From positions 526,888-568,415 of the forward strand of contig NPFB01000008.1 in the NCBI GenBank assembly GCA_014084085.1: a DNA stretch of 41,528 nucleotides, in the 5' to 3' direction. The first letter of the stretch is position 1, and every line of letters starts with the position of its first letter. The stretch is from Hondaea fermentalgiana (Eukaryota > Sar > Bigyra > Thraustochytrida > Thraustochytriidae). The translations under genes were made by a program, and so were the position numbers. This document shows, piece after piece, positions 9,942-18,807 of this stretch. A model generated the notes under the pieces. The model was not told the origin of the DNA and ran no database searches. It saw nothing but the letters and a program-made list of their open reading frames with translations.

Positions 9942-12900
9942 TCATTCGAACCTAAAGTTGTCGCCGACAATGTCCGGCGTTAAGAGAGGGCGCAATTTGT
10001 TCTGCACACTGGCACGTACGCCTGCGTCTTCAACGCGCATTACCATGTAGTCGCGAAGACGCTGCGCTCGAAGACGAGCCCATGCCTGTTGCACGACAGC
10101 GAAATCGCTAAAGAATGGGTCCATTTCGCCAGCAGGCTTCGACGCGCACCTTGCAACGTGCCGATGACAAGCATTTGAGTCATTGCCTGTGTCCTGCAGA
10201 CACCACGCGCAAAAGTAGCACGGGCAAGTGCCACATTTGAGAGCACAGCAGTTATCAAAGTCAGCAAAGGCTGTCGAGCAGCGCGGGCACGACATGGCGA
10301 GAATCTCATTCTGGATCGTACGAATGTGGTTCTGCGTCGTCGGGTCCAGCCCATGTTCGCGGAGTGCGGCGTTGATACGATCACGAAGCTGACGCTCTTG
10401 TTCAGCTGCGGCGTCTCGCTCAAAGTGCGCGCGAACGATGTCAAGCAGAGCTGCAAAGTCCTCCTCTGGGACCGCGGATGCAATAGTGCGTCCAGAGATG
10501 AGGAGCTCACAGTCGGGAGTGACACAGCACATGCTTCCATCTCGTCGTACTTCAACGTGCGCATTTGGCTGCGTAGCTGCACGTACCGACCCGCTCAGAC
10601 ACTCTTTGCACGTAAAGTGGCCATCAGCGCAAGAGACGCCCTCGCTGATGGGGTAAATGTCAAGGCAAATGGCACACGAGGCCTGCTTTACGGGCTCAAC
10701 CTGAAAGGCCTCGTGACGCAAGGCTTGAAGCGCAGTGGGCCGTCGGGTTGGATCTGCAGACTGCAGGGACGAGATGAGCGATTGCAAAGCGTCAGATACC
10801 TCTTTGTTTTCGAAGAGATCCGCAAGAACCATACCCGCGGAGAAGAGATCCGAGGCAGACTCTACCCTGTCGACATTTGCCCTGCGGAGCTCAGGGGCCA
10901 TGTACTTAAAGGTGGCTTGCATGTGCTGCGTCATGGTCACATTGTGCATTTGAACACCATCAAAATCCCCAAGCACAGGCGACAGGCCTGGAGCAAGAAA
11001 GATATTCTCTGGCTTGACGTCGCAGTGCACGAAGCCTTGCGAGTGCAAGTCGTGCAGGCCAGACAGAAGACCGATGGCAACGCGTCTGCGCGTCGCCAGA
11101 TCTGCATGCGGGTTGTCGCGGATCCAGGTGGCGAGATCGCCCCCCGAATAAAACGGCATCAGAGTGCATCCCTGATGCGCATCTTGCATGAACACGCCTT
11201 GGATGCGCACGATGTAGGCTGATTTGATCTGAGCAAGTGCTGCGACCTGGCGATAGAAACGACTGCTCCACTCTTCGTTGGCGAGATGAAAGGACTTGAG
11301 CACAAAGACTTGGCCGTTGAGATCGTGCACTTTTAGCACCGACTTGCCGGGCTTGGACGCAAGCTCCGAAAGGGTCTCAAAGTCGCTGCGCTTTGCATTC
11401 GTCAGCCAAAGACCCAGCGTGGACAGTTCCCGGGGTATGCTATTGTTTACGCCCAAGCTTTTCATCCACTTGTCGTCTCGTAGCAATTCAGGAAAGTGTT
11501 CTTCAGCATGCCTCAGCACCCGTGTGCGCTCTTTGCGAAGCTCATTGTCCAGCTTGTAAGCACTTCCGAGCCGAGCAAGCTCTTGCTCGAGATGGGGAAT
11601 CCGAGCTCGTGCTTCTACATCTCCGTCATTGGCATCCTCGCGGGCGTAGCGAAGATCTTGTTCAAGTCTTTCTCGCTTCCGCCTGCTTTGGCGAAGGCTT
11701 TGCATTGTTCTCGCCACACACGATGTGTCCGGTGCCGTGAGCCCGGGGACATGCTTGGAAAGAGACTTTGACAGGTCTTTTACGGCCGTCTGTAAGCGCG
11801 AGACTTCGTTTTTCAATGTGCAAGTGTAAAACGAGATGATGCTTGCTAATGCACGCCGCACCTCCTTCAACGGGGCGTCTGCCATTGGATCAACGCTTGT
11901 CAAGTTGCGGAGCTCTTTTTCCAGTGCTTGCTGTACGTTTTGTAGGTCCACCGAGACATGCATTGTCTTTTCGGGATGTCTCAACGTCATGAAGAATGTT
12001 GCTTGGATACCGAGGCGCTTTGTGCTCGCATCCAAAGCATCGATAGCTGCCTCGGTACGCTTTCGCGCAGCGCTCATGTCGTGCCGAGTTTCCCAGGCCT
12101 TAACTGCCTCCGTCGCAGCTTGTATTGCCGTTTGCATCTGGTCATAGGTGACTGGCACGACAGAAGCGTCAAAGTCCACAGGTTCTCGGAGGACCTCCTT
12201 CCAAAAACTATGACAGGTGTCCATCACGGCTCTGGTTCCTGGATCCGCGAGTATGATCTCTAATTGACCTTCGATTTCACCTGACAAAGCATCCCGAATA
12301 CCCGAAACAAGGTCGCGTCGGGTTTTGTCTCGTTTGGTAATCCTTGTCGAGTCCGTCTTGACAGCTTCTTGAAGCGCAATCAGCTCCAGTTCTTTTCCGC
12401 GAAGGATGACTTGCTGCCTGTCAAAGTTTGTCAGAGATGCGACCGGGTCCTTGCGCAAAAGCTGCGCAGCAAAAAAATCGTGCAGCCTCGGATGAAAAAT
12501 ACTTTTCCGCTCATTTCGCTTTCTCCTTGCAATTGAGATCTTTTGCGCAAGTGCTTCGAGATTGATCGTTTGATCAGGATCCGCAAACAACAGAAGCAGC
12601 TCACGACGATCTGGCGCACTTAATATCCCTCGTTGCTCAAGACGAGCAGAAGTGAGACGACGAGCTTTTTCCAACGTTCTCACACCTTGATCAAAGAGCT
12701 TGACGATCATCTCTCGTAGGGAGTTGCTGTGGAAATGTTTTAGCTGTAATGAATGTGTGAAAGAAAGAAAGGCGGACAGCTCCATGCGATCCTTGGAAGA
12801 CGCATGCGCAAGAGCATCGTCTATTCCAAGAGTCTCACTTGGAAGACCTGCGCTGTGCTCAAATAGAAGCTTTGCAAGAGACAAACTGTCTTCCTCCTTG

Positions 12901-14049
12901 CTGAAACTGCAAGCGTAGATCATTGGGGTTAAACCCAAGCTGTCACGCGCGTCGATCTGTGCCCCGTCCGCCACGAGCTTTTCTGCCCTCGCAAAGTCGC
13001 CCTTCTTGCATGCCTGCATAAGAGGCGTCTGGCTCTTTTCGTGTCGAACTTGAGCGCAATCGAGAAAAACATCGGGCTCTGTGTCTCCGTTACTGAAAGT
13101 TTATAAAAGAATGAACGTCAGAACAAGAAAGGTGGCGCAGACTCCATCGTTTCTGTGTAACTTACTCTTGCGAAAGCAACAACGCCGCCACAACGCTCCG
13201 CGGCTGCTGCAATGTTCCCAGTACACCTCGCGCCACCTCCAACACTGTCGCGAACTCCAGGAACGCAACGGCGTCGGCGCGTTTAATGTACTTGGCCAGA
13301 GCCAGCGCGTTGTAGCCATTAGCTTCTTTCAAATCCAGATCGGCGCCCCCAGCGAAGCAGAGCTTGATGCAGCGCAGGAGACCTGCCGCGGTGTGATGCG
13401 ATTCATATGGCGGCTGACATGCCGCCATGAGCGCAGTCCATCCACCATTGTCCTGCAGGTCGGGGTTGGCGCCGCGCTTGATGAGCAACTGGGCCATGTC
13501 GGGCTGGTCGTAACCGCACGCGTACATGAGCGCGGTCCATCCCTCGGAGTCCTGCAGGTCGAGGTTGGCGCCGCGCTCGATGAGCAACTGGGTCGTGTCG
13601 GGCTGATTGTAGCGGCACGCGTACATGAGCGCGGTCCATCTCTCGTTGTCCTGCAGGTCAAGCTTTGCGCCGCGCTGGATGAGCAACTGGGCCGTGTCGG
13701 GCTGGTCGTGGCGGCACGCGAGCATGAGCGCGGACCTTCCAAAGTTGTTCTGCAGGTTGAGCTTGGCGCCACGCTCGATGAGCAACTGGGCCGTGTCGGG
13801 CTGGTCGAAGCGGCACGCGAGCATGAGCGCGGTCCAGCCGTCATCGTTCTCCAGGTCGAGGTTGCCACCTTGCTCAACGAGCCACTGCGCGATGACAGGC
13901 TGCCCCCCGGAATTTGGATGAAGGGCCCACATGAGCGGCGTGTGCTTATGCGTCGTCACCGTCGCGTCGAGCAGGTCGGGGTCGTCCTGCACCGCGCGCT
14001 GCACGCCGGCGAGGTCGCCGTTCTTGATGAGGTCGCGCATGTCCGCCAT
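9942..14049 (-). CDS. Ankyrin-kinase-RING/IBR protein, copy B (intact)
   Basis: Two exons, 14049-13166 and 13092-9942, join GA|T (phase 2) to give 1344 aa with no break. About seven ankyrin repeats fill residues 1-290 and two more lie at about 315-380. Next come a helical/coiled-coil stretch (about 400-860), a kinase-like domain (about 870-1085), RING1 with CAICLD at about 1101, a helical linker, and a C-terminal RING2/IBR-like cluster from about 1229 (CPRC, NCCALKC, FCAWCLQ, CHRHVARC). The kinase keeps the VLK lysine, the Asp and Asn of HCDVKPEN, and APE. However, HRD reads HCD, DFG reads DFD, and no clear glycine loop is seen. Activity is therefore uncertain. RING1 followed by a RING2-like cluster is reminiscent of RBR ubiquitin ligases, though a standard middle IBR is not clear. 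First in-frame ATG is 14049; the gene diverges from the PHD gene. Confidence 0.87.
13093..13165 (-). other. Intron of ankyrin-kinase-RING copy B (73 bp)
   Basis: The donor is GTAAGT at 13165, a TTCTGAC motif sits upstream of the acceptor, and the acceptor is TTTCAG ending at 13093. Sequence and phase match the copy A intron, so it predates the duplication. Confidence 0.9.
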
Positions 14050-14673
14050 CCTTGCGCACGCGCGCGGTGCCGTGGCACGGGCGAGGCGCGCGGGTCTGGC
14101 TCGAGGGCGGCGGCCGCGACGGGCTGAAGAAGACGAGGGGGGCGAAGACGGAGACGGTGACGGTGACGGAGTGAAAGGTTTTGCCGCAGTCCCCGCGGGA
14201 AGACCTCGGCAGCGAGCCAAAGATATGAGCAGGTTTACAGCACGTGCGGCCGCAGGATCGCACACGGGCGGGACGAAGCATCGTGGCGCGTGGACCGTCG
14301 ACGAGAGCGTTGACGAAAGCTGTCGGGGCGCTCCAGAGATGCTGCTTTGCTCTTTGTCTCGGCAGCGATATCCGCAGCAGCATTGGCCGAAGCGGGCGCT
14401 CTGTTCGGCGAGGAGAGCAAGTCACGAAAGTCAGTCGCAGTCAGTCCTGACTCTCCTTTTGCCTCTTGTCTTTCCCATCCCAGGCCTAGCAATTCCTTTT
14501 CCCCCTTTTGTATTTTTGCGCTTGTGCGACGAGAGGCGCGCATACTATCAAAGCTCCCGACGCAGCGCGCTCGCGGCCCCTTTCCTTTCCTCGCCTCGCG
14601 CGTCTGCCCTCCCGCGCCCGCCTCCCCCGCGCCCGCGCGGCGCGCCTCGAGCGGCCTCGAGCGCCCCTGCGCG
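14050..14673. promoter_or_regulatory. Shared divergent promoter region of copy B and the PHD gene
   Basis: These 624 bases separate the start of copy B (14049, minus) from the first ATG of the PHD gene (14674, plus). The half next to copy B is duplicated upstream of copy A, where no PHD gene is present. No TATA box is evident. Assignment as a bidirectional promoter is inferred from layout alone. Confidence 0.5.
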
Positions 14674-17298
14674 ATGGAGGCGAGTCGGGATGGCGACGAG
14701 GAGGCGGCCATGGCCACGAGCAGCGGCGACGACGACGCCGCGCCGCCCCGGCCTGCAGCGCGCGAGGAGGAGGAGCAGGCAGGAGACGCGGGCTCATGGC
14801 AGACCGCAAGCCCGCGCGCGAGCAACGCTGATGCCGCCGCAAAGAGGGAGCAGGCGCGCAAGCAGGCGGCCGGATGGGAGATCGCTAGCACGCGCAAGCA
14901 CGGCGCAGAGCACAGCAAGGACCAAGGCGCAGAGGACAGGCAGCCCGGCCCAAAGCGCGAGCACGCACGCTCGTCGTTCTCTCCTGCCGCCTACTCCAAC
15001 GACACCAAGAACATTAGGAACAACGAGGAACACGAAATGCATGAGACACCAACAGCTGATTCTCAGGTCGAAGAAGATGAGCTCTGCGACGTGTGCCGCG
15101 TGGGCACGTGGACGGATCAAAACATGATTGTCTTTTGTGAAGGCGAAAACTGCGAGATTGCCGTCCACCAAGCCTGCTATGGTGTGAAAACAATACCCGA
15201 CGACGAATGGTTCTGTGATCCATGCAAGGCCGCGCATCAAGCCACCGACGGTCTCGTCCAGAACGGGTCAGATCGCTTGCCGCGAGACGAGATTACGTGC
15301 TCCATTTGCCACGGCAGAGATGGTGCTCTCGTCCAAGCCCAGCATAAAGGTCCGCACTGGTTTCACCCGGCATGCATTCTTTCAGTGCCCGAAACCTACA
15401 CTCGCAACAGGCAAATCTATGGCCTTGGCACACCAAGTCTCGAACAGCGTACAAAGCTGCAATGTGCCTTTTGCACTCGAAGCACAGGCGTGTGTCTCAA
15501 GTGCTCTGTACGCGGCTGCTCTGTCGCGTATCACGTCCGCTGTGGCCAACGCGCTGGCGCAAGCTTTACGGAGCTGGCCTCGGCAGCCAACAAACCTACA
15601 ATGTGTGCCACACATTCGCACATTTCACCCGAAGACGAGCTCGTTGCGCCAAACTACCGGCCCATCTCTGCCTCGCGAAGCAAAAGTAAGAGTGGCGTGG
15701 CCGCATCGGCGCCTCGACTTACCCAGCCCGGCAACTTTGAGGACTCCGTCACGAGAGATGCCATTCGATCCGTCACAATGTACACTTGCGCCGACCTCTG
15801 GCGTGACGTAGGCGCCCGCGCCGACAACATAACAGACCAGCCTGCTTTCAGTCACCTTTTGAAAATGCCTTCCAAGAACACTGGACAAGACCCTCAGTCG
15901 CCTTTATCTGCATCAAAAGAAAAAGTCTCGCCCCCATCGCCCTCAAAGATCGTTCCGCAACACGCGCGGATACCCGAAACAACGGAACTCTATCGATTGC
16001 TGCGTCGGGACGACAAGCAGCTACCATTCGACATTGACAAGGCTATCACCCTTCCAAATGAGTTTGACGTCACCGATGCCTCGAGCGGTCATATGCGCGC
16101 CGTGAGCAATGTCAGACGAAACGGCCCTCATGCCAACTCGTTCTCTTTCATAGCAAAGGGAGACACATGTGAAATTCTAGGCAGCGCTCAGAGAAGCACG
16201 GTCGACGAGCAGAACGCCTTTCCAATCGGACTGATGCGCTTTGGGGTCCGCCCTTCGCAAGCCGAGCTCGTCTATGATCATCTTCTCAGCCAACACCTTA
16301 TTACTTCCACGCTTGCTGGCATAAAACTACGGTCATCCAAGGCGCTCGCTGGGAAACCAGCGCCGAACCTGGCGAATGCGTCTTTGGAAGATATTTTGCA
16401 GAGTTCACCCGAGGCTTCGCAGAACGTAGGGAATGTTACACTTCGGTCGGGACGCATGGAGACTGATGCGGAAGTTCTTGCTGCCATCGAGACACATGCT
16501 CTCCTCGATAATCTGCGTGCGCGTGTCAACACAGCCATTGCCGCTAACGACCCGTGCCTGAAAACCCCACATCCAGACAGCAAAGAAATTGACGAAACCT
16601 TTAAAAGACTCTTCGGGCGCTGCGGAATTTGCGGCAATGCCGATTGTGCACACAAACGCAAGGTGCAAATGGAAGAGTATGCAAGAGTCGGGGATCTCGA
16701 GGAAGCAACAGTTTATAGCGATACGCGGAATGAGCGAATGTCCGAAATTGCGAATATGTCGTTGCAAGAAATTCATCGCGAACGCAGCAAGTTTGCTGTT
16801 CTTAAGCGCGAAAGGTTAGCTTTCATTCGAAGCGAAGGCAGAGCCATCGAAACAAAGACGCTTCGTTTTGCACCAAAGATCTCCAAGTCAAAGTCCGCCG
16901 TCGCTGAAGTCGTCGAGTACCTCGTCAACAAGGTGGCTCTCATCGCTCGTCCCCCTCAAGATAATCTACTGCCGGTCCTTACTTCAATGACCGCACCAAG
17001 CAATCAGCACAAGCTTTCGACAATGACGAGTTCCAGTTCGGCGCATGCAGGCGAGGCGCCGGGTGCTGCCGCCAAAAGGCAAGAAAAGAAAAAGGAAAAA
17101 GAAAAGGAAAGGTCGACCGGGCCGCGAAAACGCAAGAGACCCGCCCAGACCACCTTGCCCTGTGGCAAAGCCCTAGTGCTCACCATTCGACGTACGGGCG
17201 AAAGCTCGTTTGCTTTTGTTCGGGCTAACCCGCGGCCCATAGCGCGGGAAAACGTGACTCTCTACTATCGCGAGCACATTATGAATTTAAGTAGGTAA
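14674..17298 (+). CDS. PHD / extended-PHD (PZP) chromatin reader protein
   Basis: 874 aa from the first ATG in frame (14674). A canonical PHD finger begins at about residue 138 (CDVC, then EGENC, HQACYG, WFCDPC). A second Cys/His-rich unit at about 209-316 follows (CSICHGRDGA, HWFHPAC, CAFC, CLKC, YHVRCGQRAG, CATHSH). This PHD-zinc knuckle-ePHD order is the PZP module of the BRPF, JADE and AF10 families, which reads histone H3 tails and DNA and scaffolds acetyltransferase complexes. A further small Cys/His cluster (CGICGNADCAH) is at about 647, and the C-terminus is Lys-rich (KKEKEKERS, RKRKRP), consistent with nuclear location. No bromodomain or PWWP is visible, so it is closer in layout to JADE than to BRPF. 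The N-terminal 130 residues are Ala/Glu-rich and disordered. It converges on the THUMP gene with only 46 bases between stops. Confidence 0.85.
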   Translation: MEASRDGDEEAAMATSSGDDDAAPPRPAAREEEEQAGDAGSWQTASPRASNADAAAKREQARKQAAGWEIASTRKHGAEHSKDQGAEDRQPGPKREHARSSFSPAAYSNDTKNIRNNEEHEMHETPTADSQVEEDELCDVCRVGTWTDQNMIVFCEGENCEIAVHQACYGVKTIPDDEWFCDPCKAAHQATDGLVQNGSDRLPRDEITCSICHGRDGALVQAQHKGPHWFHPACILSVPETYTRNRQIYGLGTPSLEQRTKLQCAFCTRSTGVCLKCSVRGCSVAYHVRCGQRAGASFTELASAANKPTMCATHSHISPEDELVAPNYRPISASRSKSKSGVAASAPRLTQPGNFEDSVTRDAIRSVTMYTCADLWRDVGARADNITDQPAFSHLLKMPSKNTGQDPQSPLSASKEKVSPPSPSKIVPQHARIPETTELYRLLRRDDKQLPFDIDKAITLPNEFDVTDASSGHMRAVSNVRRNGPHANSFSFIAKGDTCEILGSAQRSTVDEQNAFPIGLMRFGVRPSQAELVYDHLLSQHLITSTLAGIKLRSSKALAGKPAPNLANASLEDILQSSPEASQNVGNVTLRSGRMETDAEVLAAIETHALLDNLRARVNTAIAANDPCLKTPHPDSKEIDETFKRLFGRCGICGNADCAHKRKVQMEEYARVGDLEEATVYSDTRNERMSEIANMSLQEIHRERSKFAVLKRERLAFIRSEGRAIETKTLRFAPKISKSKSAVAEVVEYLVNKVALIARPPQDNLLPVLTSMTAPSNQHKLSTMTSSSSAHAGEAPGAAAKRQEKKKEKEKERSTGPRKRKRPAQTTLPCGKALVLTIRRTGESSFAFVRANPRPIARENVTLYYREHIMNLSR

Positions 17299-17344
17299 TT
17301 TACGAAAGCACGATGTATGATTGTATCACTCGAAACGATTGTTT

Positions 17345-17357
17345 TTACGTTTCTTGC

Positions 17358-17393
<36 letters not shown>

Positions 17394-18464
17394 GCTCTCG
17401 CCGCACAGGCAGCCTCCAAATTAAACTTGAACAGCGGCTGCTCCGTTTCATCCACCACAGAAATTCCTGCGAGACCTGCGCACGTCTCGATCACCACCGT
17501 GAACGAGGGAGCTTTCAAATCGACAGACACGAGCGGCTTTCCCTCTCCGTCCTTTGGCGCTGTCTCTGCTACGGCGTCCGCCACTTCCTTGATCGTTGCA
17601 TCTCGGTTGAGATGATCGCAAAAACGTCTCCGCAGCTGCACTGCAAATGTCCGTGCTTCCAGCGGGCGCGCTGCAAAAAAGGACTCAAGCAGGGGTCCAC
17701 AGGCTGCGCGAATGTCCTGCTCCCGGGAGTGGCAGCACATTTGCGCAGGAACCACTCGGATGCACGAAGTCACCCGATTCGTTCCTGATTCAACGCACGA
17801 GGCCACCATATGTCTCGCGATCTTCACGGGATCAATCGGAGCCTTGCCATCATCACGAGGATTTATTCTAAGAATTGACAAGGCGCGCGCTTTTCCAGGC
17901 TATGAGTGAACGATTAAAGGAAGCGTCAGTATACACATATCATCAAGCCTAGTCCAAAAGTAACTGGGTCATCAGCTTCTTCGACGGGTCCCCACTTACC
18001 AGCGCCACCGATTGCAACAGGGGAATTTGCGTCTTAAACGCGTCTAACTCAGCTTGCAGTTCGCGCTGCACGTCGACAGGTTTATCGCGTGCGACTTCTT
18101 TGCACGCTTTGGTCCCATCGTCGTCCTCTTTCGCGTCCTCCAAGGACTCCACGATCTCCTCGATCCAGTCGCGCATTTGGCCTCCTGTGCGCTTTTCGCT
18201 GCCTGCCGCACACATAAAAAAGAACGCCGCGCCTCCTTTGACATCCGTCAGCGACGCGGGGCGCACGCGCCCGCGCACGGGCTCCTGGCCGCCGCCGCCG
18301 CCGCCACCCGTGGTGCTCGTCCCATCGCGGCCAACATCGTCGTCGCCATCCCGGCCGCCGCTCTTCCCGCCCGCATCGCCGCGGGCCTCGCCGCGCTGCT
18401 GCCGCTTGCGAGCCTGCGCGGCGGGGGCCTTGTACCGCTGCCGCTTGCGCCGTCGGTTCTCCAT
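17345..18464 (-). CDS. THUMP-domain protein, TAN1/THUMPD1-like (two exons)
   Basis: Exon 1 is 18464-18000 (155 codons, starting MENRRRKRQRY) and exon 2 is 17899-17345; both ends are phase 0, giving 339 aa. The N-terminus is basic and Gly-rich, then comes VKGGAAFFFMCAAGSE, where TAN1 proteins have their GxxGFLxTC-like strand. Exon 2 holds the THUMP domain (IRVVPAQMCC, TFAVQLRRR, VDLKAPSFTVVIET, GISVVD). Yeast TAN1 and human THUMPD1 bind tRNA and act with the NAT10/Kre33 acetyltransferase to make N4-acetylcytidine; the same role is inferred here. The protein ends in an unusual poly-Ala run encoded by a CTG/CAG microsatellite. Without splicing the gene breaks into two frames, each missing half of the family pattern, which argues strongly for the intron. 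Confidence 0.83.
17361..17393. repeat. CTG trinucleotide microsatellite in the THUMP gene
   Basis: Ten gct/ctg units in a row encode alanines near the THUMP protein C-terminus when read on the minus strand. Length variation would change the protein without shifting the frame. Confidence 0.9.
17900..17999 (-). other. Intron of the THUMP gene (100 bp)
   Basis: On the minus strand the donor is GTAAGT directly after the CTG codon at 18000, a CTGAC motif lies about 25 bases before the end, and the acceptor is CATAG ending at 17900. Reading through would hit TAG at 17951-17949. Splicing restores one frame in phase 0. Confidence 0.82.
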
Positions 18465-18807
18465 CGCGACGGTCACGCGCGCGACGGAAAGAATCCACGC
18501 AGCGGAGGGCTTCGCTCGACCCAAGATTGGGGTTCTGCTCATCACCATTCCCAGGGCCGGCCGGGTCTCCAGCATCCATCGCCACGACGTCCGAGGCACC
18601 AGGCCGCCCGCACAAGAGAAAAATCAATCAAGAAGGAAAGTTGGTCAACCTGGCAAAAGCAAGCAGAACAAGAACCAGAACCAGCCGCAGAAGATGAAGT
18701 AATTCTTCTTCTTCTTCTCCTCCTTCTTGCTGTCAGACCGTAGTTCTTCATCAGTCAGGTTTCATGTTTCATGGTTTATTGTGTGTTTGTTTGGACATTT
18801 GCCAGCA
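18465..18807. other. Spacer between the THUMP and kinesin genes
   Basis: These 343 bases hold the THUMP promoter and the 3' region of the kinesin gene. A pyrimidine-rich stretch of ctt units lies at about 18703-18728. No gene is seen. Confidence 0.6.
18775..18780 (-). terminator. AATAAA polyadenylation-signal-like motif after the kinesin gene
   Basis: On the minus strand AATAAA occurs about 28 bases past the kinesin stop codon. The spacing fits a poly(A) signal, but this hexamer is not seen after most genes here, so it may be chance. Confidence 0.35.

Larger units (their letters stand above)
4057..14400. repeat. Direct tandem gene duplication (units about 4057-8953 and 9942-14400)
   Basis: Each unit holds the full ankyrin-kinase-RING gene plus several hundred bases of upstream DNA, in the same orientation. 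Similarity fades just beyond the stop codons and upstream of about 8953/14400. By eye the kinase and RING parts are much closer to each other than the helical middle regions. Confidence 0.9.

Noticed and set aside
13081..14127. 348-codon plus-strand frame opposite copy B exon 1
   Set aside because: It is the antisense shadow of the 99-bp ankyrin repeats (periodic AALDEQLGRVGL pattern). The minus strand has the ankyrin motifs, splice site and start.
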